This document shows, one piece after another, positions 61,501-64,000 of a stretch of DNA of 64,000 bases. Location: assembly GCF_002549775.1 (NCBI RefSeq), contig NZ_NMTR01000019.1, positions 62,001-126,000 of the forward strand, written 5' to 3'. This stretch comes from Faecalibacterium langellae. GTDB taxonomy: Bacteria > Bacillota > Clostridia > Oscillospirales > Ruminococcaceae. The position numbers and the translations under genes are program-made. The notes under the pieces were generated by a model, which worked only from the letters and a program-made list of their open reading frames with translations, searched no databases and was not told the DNA's origin. Position 1 is the first letter of the stretch. Every line of letters begins with the position of its first letter.

Positions 61501-63618
61501 GCCGCTGGCGGTGTTAGAATTGTCCAGCTCATCGTGGATGGTGATAGAATCTTTCCAGCCATTCTTAGAGGAAACAGTGACTGTGTATTTTGCATAGACC
61601 TTGCCATTCTTTTCCTCAAAGCCATTTGCCTTTTTGGAAAGGCTCAGGTTGGTTTTATCGTAGACAGTGATGACGGTGCCACCCGGAAATTCGATTTTTC
61701 CGCCGTCACCGATCGTATCGGTGGTCACTTTGGCCTCGAAGCCAAATGTACCGTCAAACGGCTGCGATACATCAAAGCTGTCGTTAAAGACAAGCGTGAC
61801 CTCGCCGTCTTTAGTTACAGATAGGGTACCGACAGGCTTATCATTTTGCAGGATAGCTCTGTCGGTAACGGGAGTGCTGAGGTAGATGCCGTCCGGCAGA
61901 TGATAAGTCAGGGTGTGGTTGCCGTTTTTCTTGATGGTGCCAGCGGGAATGCTGTAACTATAATCTAGTGTCAGCGTGTCACCGGCGGTCATGTCAAAGG
62001 GGGTGCCAGTAACATCTTTTTTGTTCACCGTAACAGTAACGCCAGTGATAGTGCCGCCGGGGGTCATGGTGTACAGCTCCACGGGATCTTCCGCTGCCCG
62101 GAAGCTCTCTTCCTCCTGCACGGCAGCCAGCGAGATCAGGCCGGTGAGCTGCGAGATGTTCACCTGCACGCTGTCCACCTTGCCGTCCACATTGCCGGAG
62201 ATGACCGACAGCGTACCGGCGTCCTCATCCACATCGGACACGATGCCCACCGTCTCATAGGTGACCGTGCGCTGCTCGGTCTGCGGTTCCGTCTCGACCG
62301 GGTCCAGCGACAGCAGGGCAATGTCTGCATCCGGGGAATCGTCCTCGACCACAGCCGGAGTGTCGTCCACGGCCACGGTCTCGGTGACCATGGTGTTGTA
62401 GAACACGATATCGCCGGGCTGGATGCTGCAGAAGGACGATGCACTGTCCGCAAAGCCAAGGTCATCGGCGTCCGCATCGGCAAAGCTCTCCTCCTCCGGC
62501 AGTCCCTCATCGCACAGGGCAATGGCGTCCTGCTGCGCGGCGGGGATACTCTGGGGGTCCATCAGGTAGCCGGCACCGCGCAGGTCGCTGCGCAGGGCCA
62601 GCACACCGGCGCGCTGCGGGATGGCAGACTGCGGGATGCCCGCGTAGTTCAGGCAGTAAGAAAGGAACATCACGTCCCATTCGCCGTAGGGGTTGCCGTA
62701 CCACTCGCCGTAGCGGGTGTAGTGGCGGACGGTCACGCCGTCATCGGCATCCACTTCAAAGTTCTTTTCGCTCTGGGTGTAGCCCAACTGGCTCTGCGCC
62801 ACGGTCAACAGGTCTGCGGACCAGTCGCCGCTGAGGGAGGTGCTGGTCTTGGCCAGCCATTCGGATTCGTCTTCCACATCGGCCAGCGGGTCGGCCAGAC
62901 AGTTCACGGTGTGGTGATGCTCCTCCAGGCCGCAGGTCAGCACTTCTTCATAGCAGTCGTCGGTGTGGTAGTGGATGGGTGCCTCGATCACCGGGCTCAC
63001 GACTACGGGCTTCGCGGCCACCGGCGCCTCAAACGCCGCCACAGCCGTGTAGGCCGGGTTCAGCTCCTCCACCAGCTCGCCGTCTTCCAGGCCGCACACC
63101 AGTTCATAATCGGTGGTGTAGCAGCTGTCGTCGTGGACGTGCTCAAACTGTTCGCAGATCAGGCTGCCGTCCTCGGGGTCAAAGCAGTCGTCGCCATGGA
63201 CGTGCTCCTCCTCGAGACAGGTCAGAGTCTTCACTTCCTGATAGCAGTCGTCGGTGTGCTCATGCGGCACATAGATGTACTCCGGTTCGGCAGAAAACAG
63301 CGCAATGCCGTCGTCTTCTGCGTCCACGCCAATGCTCTCGTCAAGCGAAGCGCTGTCATCGAAGGTGGCGTTCCAGTCCTCGGGCTGGCCTTCCTCATAA
63401 CCGCAGACCAGCACTTTGGTGTAGCAGTCCGCCGTGTGCGTGTGCTCCTCCTGGTTGCACTGGTACTGCGCGGTGGCCGCAATGCCATCGCTGTGCAGCT
63501 GCCAGTTCACGAACAGCGTCGTGATCATGGCCAGCACAAGCAGCAGCGCCGTGTAGCGCCGCAGTGCTTTCCGCTGCAGACGGAACCTTTCCCGATAATC
63601 TCCCACAATGTCTTTCAT
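58501..63618 (-). CDS. Giant pilus tip/surface protein with His-Cys repeats, degenerate CHAP-like domain, LPSTG anchor
   Basis: A 1705-residue protein. A hydrophobic segment (about 24-40) follows a long basic N-terminus. Six HxHxxxC-type repeats occur at residues 59-66, 119-126, 139-146, 160-167, 216-223 and 234-240. A cysteine-peptidase (CHAP/NlpC)-like region follows at about 265-400 with YGEWDVMFLSYC, where the catalytic Cys is Asp (D315). Many Cna-B or IgG-like adhesin modules fill residues 530-1660, and LPSTGG near the C-terminus is the sortase signal. It is the first pilin-type gene after the signal peptidase and is probably the tip adhesin. Confidence 0.85.
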   Translation of the reverse strand: MKDIVGDYRERFRLQRKALRRYTALLLVLAMITTLFVNWQLHSDGIAATAQYQCNQEEHTHTADCYTKVLVCGYEEGQPEDWNATFDDSASLDESIGVDAEDDGIALFSAEPEYIYVPHEHTDDCYQEVKTLTCLEEEHVHGDDCFDPEDGSLICEQFEHVHDDSCYTTDYELVCGLEDGELVEELNPAYTAVAAFEAPVAAKPVVVSPVIEAPIHYHTDDCYEEVLTCGLEEHHHTVNCLADPLADVEDESEWLAKTSTSLSGDWSADLLTVAQSQLGYTQSEKNFEVDADDGVTVRHYTRYGEWYGNPYGEWDVMFLSYCLNYAGIPQSAIPQRAGVLALRSDLRGAGYLMDPQSIPAAQQDAIALCDEGLPEEESFADADADDLGFADSASSFCSIQPGDIVFYNTMVTETVAVDDTPAVVEDDSPDADIALLSLDPVETEPQTEQRTVTYETVGIVSDVDEDAGTLSVISGNVDGKVDSVQVNISQLTGLISLAAVQEEESFRAAEDPVELYTMTPGGTITGVTVTVNKKDVTGTPFDMTAGDTLTLDYSYSIPAGTIKKNGNHTLTYHLPDGIYLSTPVTDRAILQNDKPVGTLSVTKDGEVTLVFNDSFDVSQPFDGTFGFEAKVTTDTIGDGGKIEFPGGTVITVYDKTNLSLSKKANGFEEKNGKVYAKYTVTVSSKNGWKDSITIHDELDNSNTASGLNGKYVSDSFVLKGPDGELKKYNLTIDGAGSSFEIKDLPELAAGQKYTLTYEVEITNKSTDGSGKFYNTAWVQEDDKHETPATHSKYIEKSSQYDSEDGYIYWTVTVYNPDGGDLNNTTLTDTIQTNGATIVGDITVTAKSKTSDTGTLFDTVSSANGANTFTYTFSKTAIDKLYTFTYKTTVPEGQTSVENHAEVKRGDDTYSADDTCKVTKRDWSFTKTAPDSLTETGTDDLYTGKWSVSTPVPAEWNSYTFTDTIKKPQTGDHYGIADELDKEIRKNLRFTCTDNTVLTATEANIDVQITYYTSEGAKSGTEITLPNSTAHVQSFKIKLTNNYSGEPPIKSLSIDGYHTYINVSGISEGDAVDFINKAGGKDAKYTYTKTKPTPTLSKGVSTSDLGSKKIGNYDDSLTTDYNREKDNYIYYQLTLKVEDWASFSANDSVTVTDTPDSRVVLDNASNKYFYAVFKTGDTKVTQKLGNYKLSDNFSWSVDDGKITFSLANLKNLSAEDAANVQAILIRYRVKVNDSAWTDDPNKETETYTNAAAWGENTAHADATFTAPVLNKTGTKNDGHGDRRASYSIVINPAAKKLSTTGTVTMTDTMTVNTAGITAHLDRSTVKLYSYPKQDGDTPLPDNYYGLSLRSYTDKNNKNVYEMTLTFPDEQAFVLEYDYVTDASNDKVTLENTAHIDGYEDSKKETKLDAVNGWGGITQNLLTLYKVDSANQNLGLPGAVFTLYKFDSTTGKWDNGTELPKTGEDGSLGLYVGEKNNVTINTSTLYKLKETDPPSGYRKSDKEYFFIWTDNDSQTAEDAYKKAVGNNTISVPAQTEVSIYKYHTSPELYVPNERSQLTIQKFWRDQDGKMITNSSDIPVDSITVNLYRYQSGHTKAERDTSFAQTITLNKDNNWTAVYSDVTNGYSYYIEEPENSKYTATYSESNTLGVTGGGLLTVTNKLTPAGGYELPSTGGAGTTLYTAVGGTMVLAALVCGFCQKRRRERRAD

Positions 63619-63638
63619 TGCCCCAAAGCCCTCCTAAT

Positions 63639-64000
63639 TTAATGGATCAATGAGAAACTGGACAAGGGCCATACCCTTATAAAGACCTTGCCCACGATCT
63701 GATTCTTTTCTACGCAGCCAATAACGCTGCTGCGGCTGTCGATGGACGTTGCGCGATGGTCGCCCAGAACGAAGTACCGGTTCTCCGGCACCTGATAGGG
63801 GAACTTGATGTCGCATTCGCCCAGGGCCAGCTCGTCCACATAGGGCTCGTCCAGCACCGTGCCGTTCACGGTGACCACGCCGTTCTCATCCAGCGAGATG
63901 ATATCGCCCGGCAGGCCGATGACCCGCTTGAGCAGGAGCTTGTTCTGCCAGTAAAACCCGCACAGATCGCCGGTTTTCAGGCTGCCGCTCTTGACAAGGA
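63639..64000 (-). CDS. Signal peptidase I, C-terminal part (continues past window end)
   Basis: The visible 120 residues include KRVIGLPGD, which holds the catalytic-lysine region, and GDHRATSIDSR, the family box D-E motif. The N-terminal helix and catalytic serine lie outside the window. Signal peptidases of this sort are common in pilus islands, where they mature or fold the tip and shaft pilins. The stop is 20 nt before the tip gene, so the two are in one operon. Confidence 0.9.
   Translation of the reverse strand, partial: LVKSGSLKTGDLCGFYWQNKLLLKRVIGLPGDIISLDENGVVTVNGTVLDEPYVDELALGECDIKFPYQVPENRYFVLGDHRATSIDSRSSVIGCVEKNQIVGKVFIRVWPLSSFSLIH

Noticed and set aside
59440-61824. Plus-strand open frame of about 790 codons opposite the tip protein
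   Set aside because: Antisense of repeated Cna-B modules; no start signals and no recognisable domain.

Overview
This 64 kb window looks like chromosomal DNA of a GC-rich gut Clostridium-class bacterium, most like Faecalibacterium or a close Oscillospiraceae relative. That assignment is inferred from base composition, strong AGGAGG-type ribosome sites, gene content and the style of the surface proteins; no rRNA gene or marker search backs it. The genes are mostly housekeeping, transport and amino-acid or polyamine metabolism, with two surface-related regions and several decaying or variable loci.

Layout. 1-1.1 kb: 5' part of an EF-G-like GTPase (minus). 1.4-3.7 kb: leucine-rich-repeat surface protein behind an 18-G tract that sits between the promoter elements; its signal peptide is cut by an amber codon. 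3.9-8.8 kb: dCMP deaminase, argF with an ArgR-type operator, bioY, a hypothetical gene, and an ECF sigma factor with a DUF4349 membrane partner. 8.85 kb: initiator tRNA. 9-9.6 kb: YafQ-type toxin-antitoxin pair. 9.6-16 kb: MalY/PatB-like C-S lyase, CobW-type GTPase, YczE-type membrane protein, PTS IIA(Glc), threonine aldolase and an AraC regulator. 16-19.2 kb: KdpD/KdpE-like two-component pair translationally coupled to an ArsB/NhaD-type carrier. 19.4 kb: tRNA-Leu(CAG), followed by a hairpin-rich IS200/IS605-like remnant.

20.1-24.7 kb: argG-purA-pyrB, three aspartate-consuming enzymes in one operon, divergent from a LysR regulator. 24.7-29.2 kb: DUF1275 protein and a polar amino-acid ABC operon whose leader is an intrinsic terminator. 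29.3-31.2 kb: GtrB-like glycosyltransferase and a 5'-truncated membrane gene. 31.3-38 kb: acetolactate synthase and a complete branched-chain amino-acid (liv) ABC operon, again with a leader terminator. 38.3-44.1 kb: five-gene polyamine operon (speA, speE, speB, carboxynorspermidine synthase, nspC) behind a leader of about 380 nt that folds and ends in a terminator. 44.7-46.7 kb: LytTR regulator and GHKL kinase. 46.8-49.5 kb: TetR regulator and an ABC exporter whose permease has lost its 5' half; matching TetR-like operators lie in front of both transcription units. 49.7-51.4 kb: GT-C glycosyltransferase frameshifted at a (TG)5 repeat. 51.4-55 kb: CPBP protease, rpsO, pnp. 55.1-64 kb: sortase-dependent pilus locus (signal peptidase, 1705-residue tip protein, major pilin, class C sortase, minor pilin).

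The points most worth follow-up are the poly-G promoter with the broken signal peptide, the polyamine leader RNA, the promoter-then-terminator leaders of two amino-acid transporters, the 22-nt-period ATGATG hairpin arrays, a 320-bp inverted-repeat element between convergent genes, and the aspartate-consumer operon. No CRISPR array, prophage or complete insertion sequence was seen.
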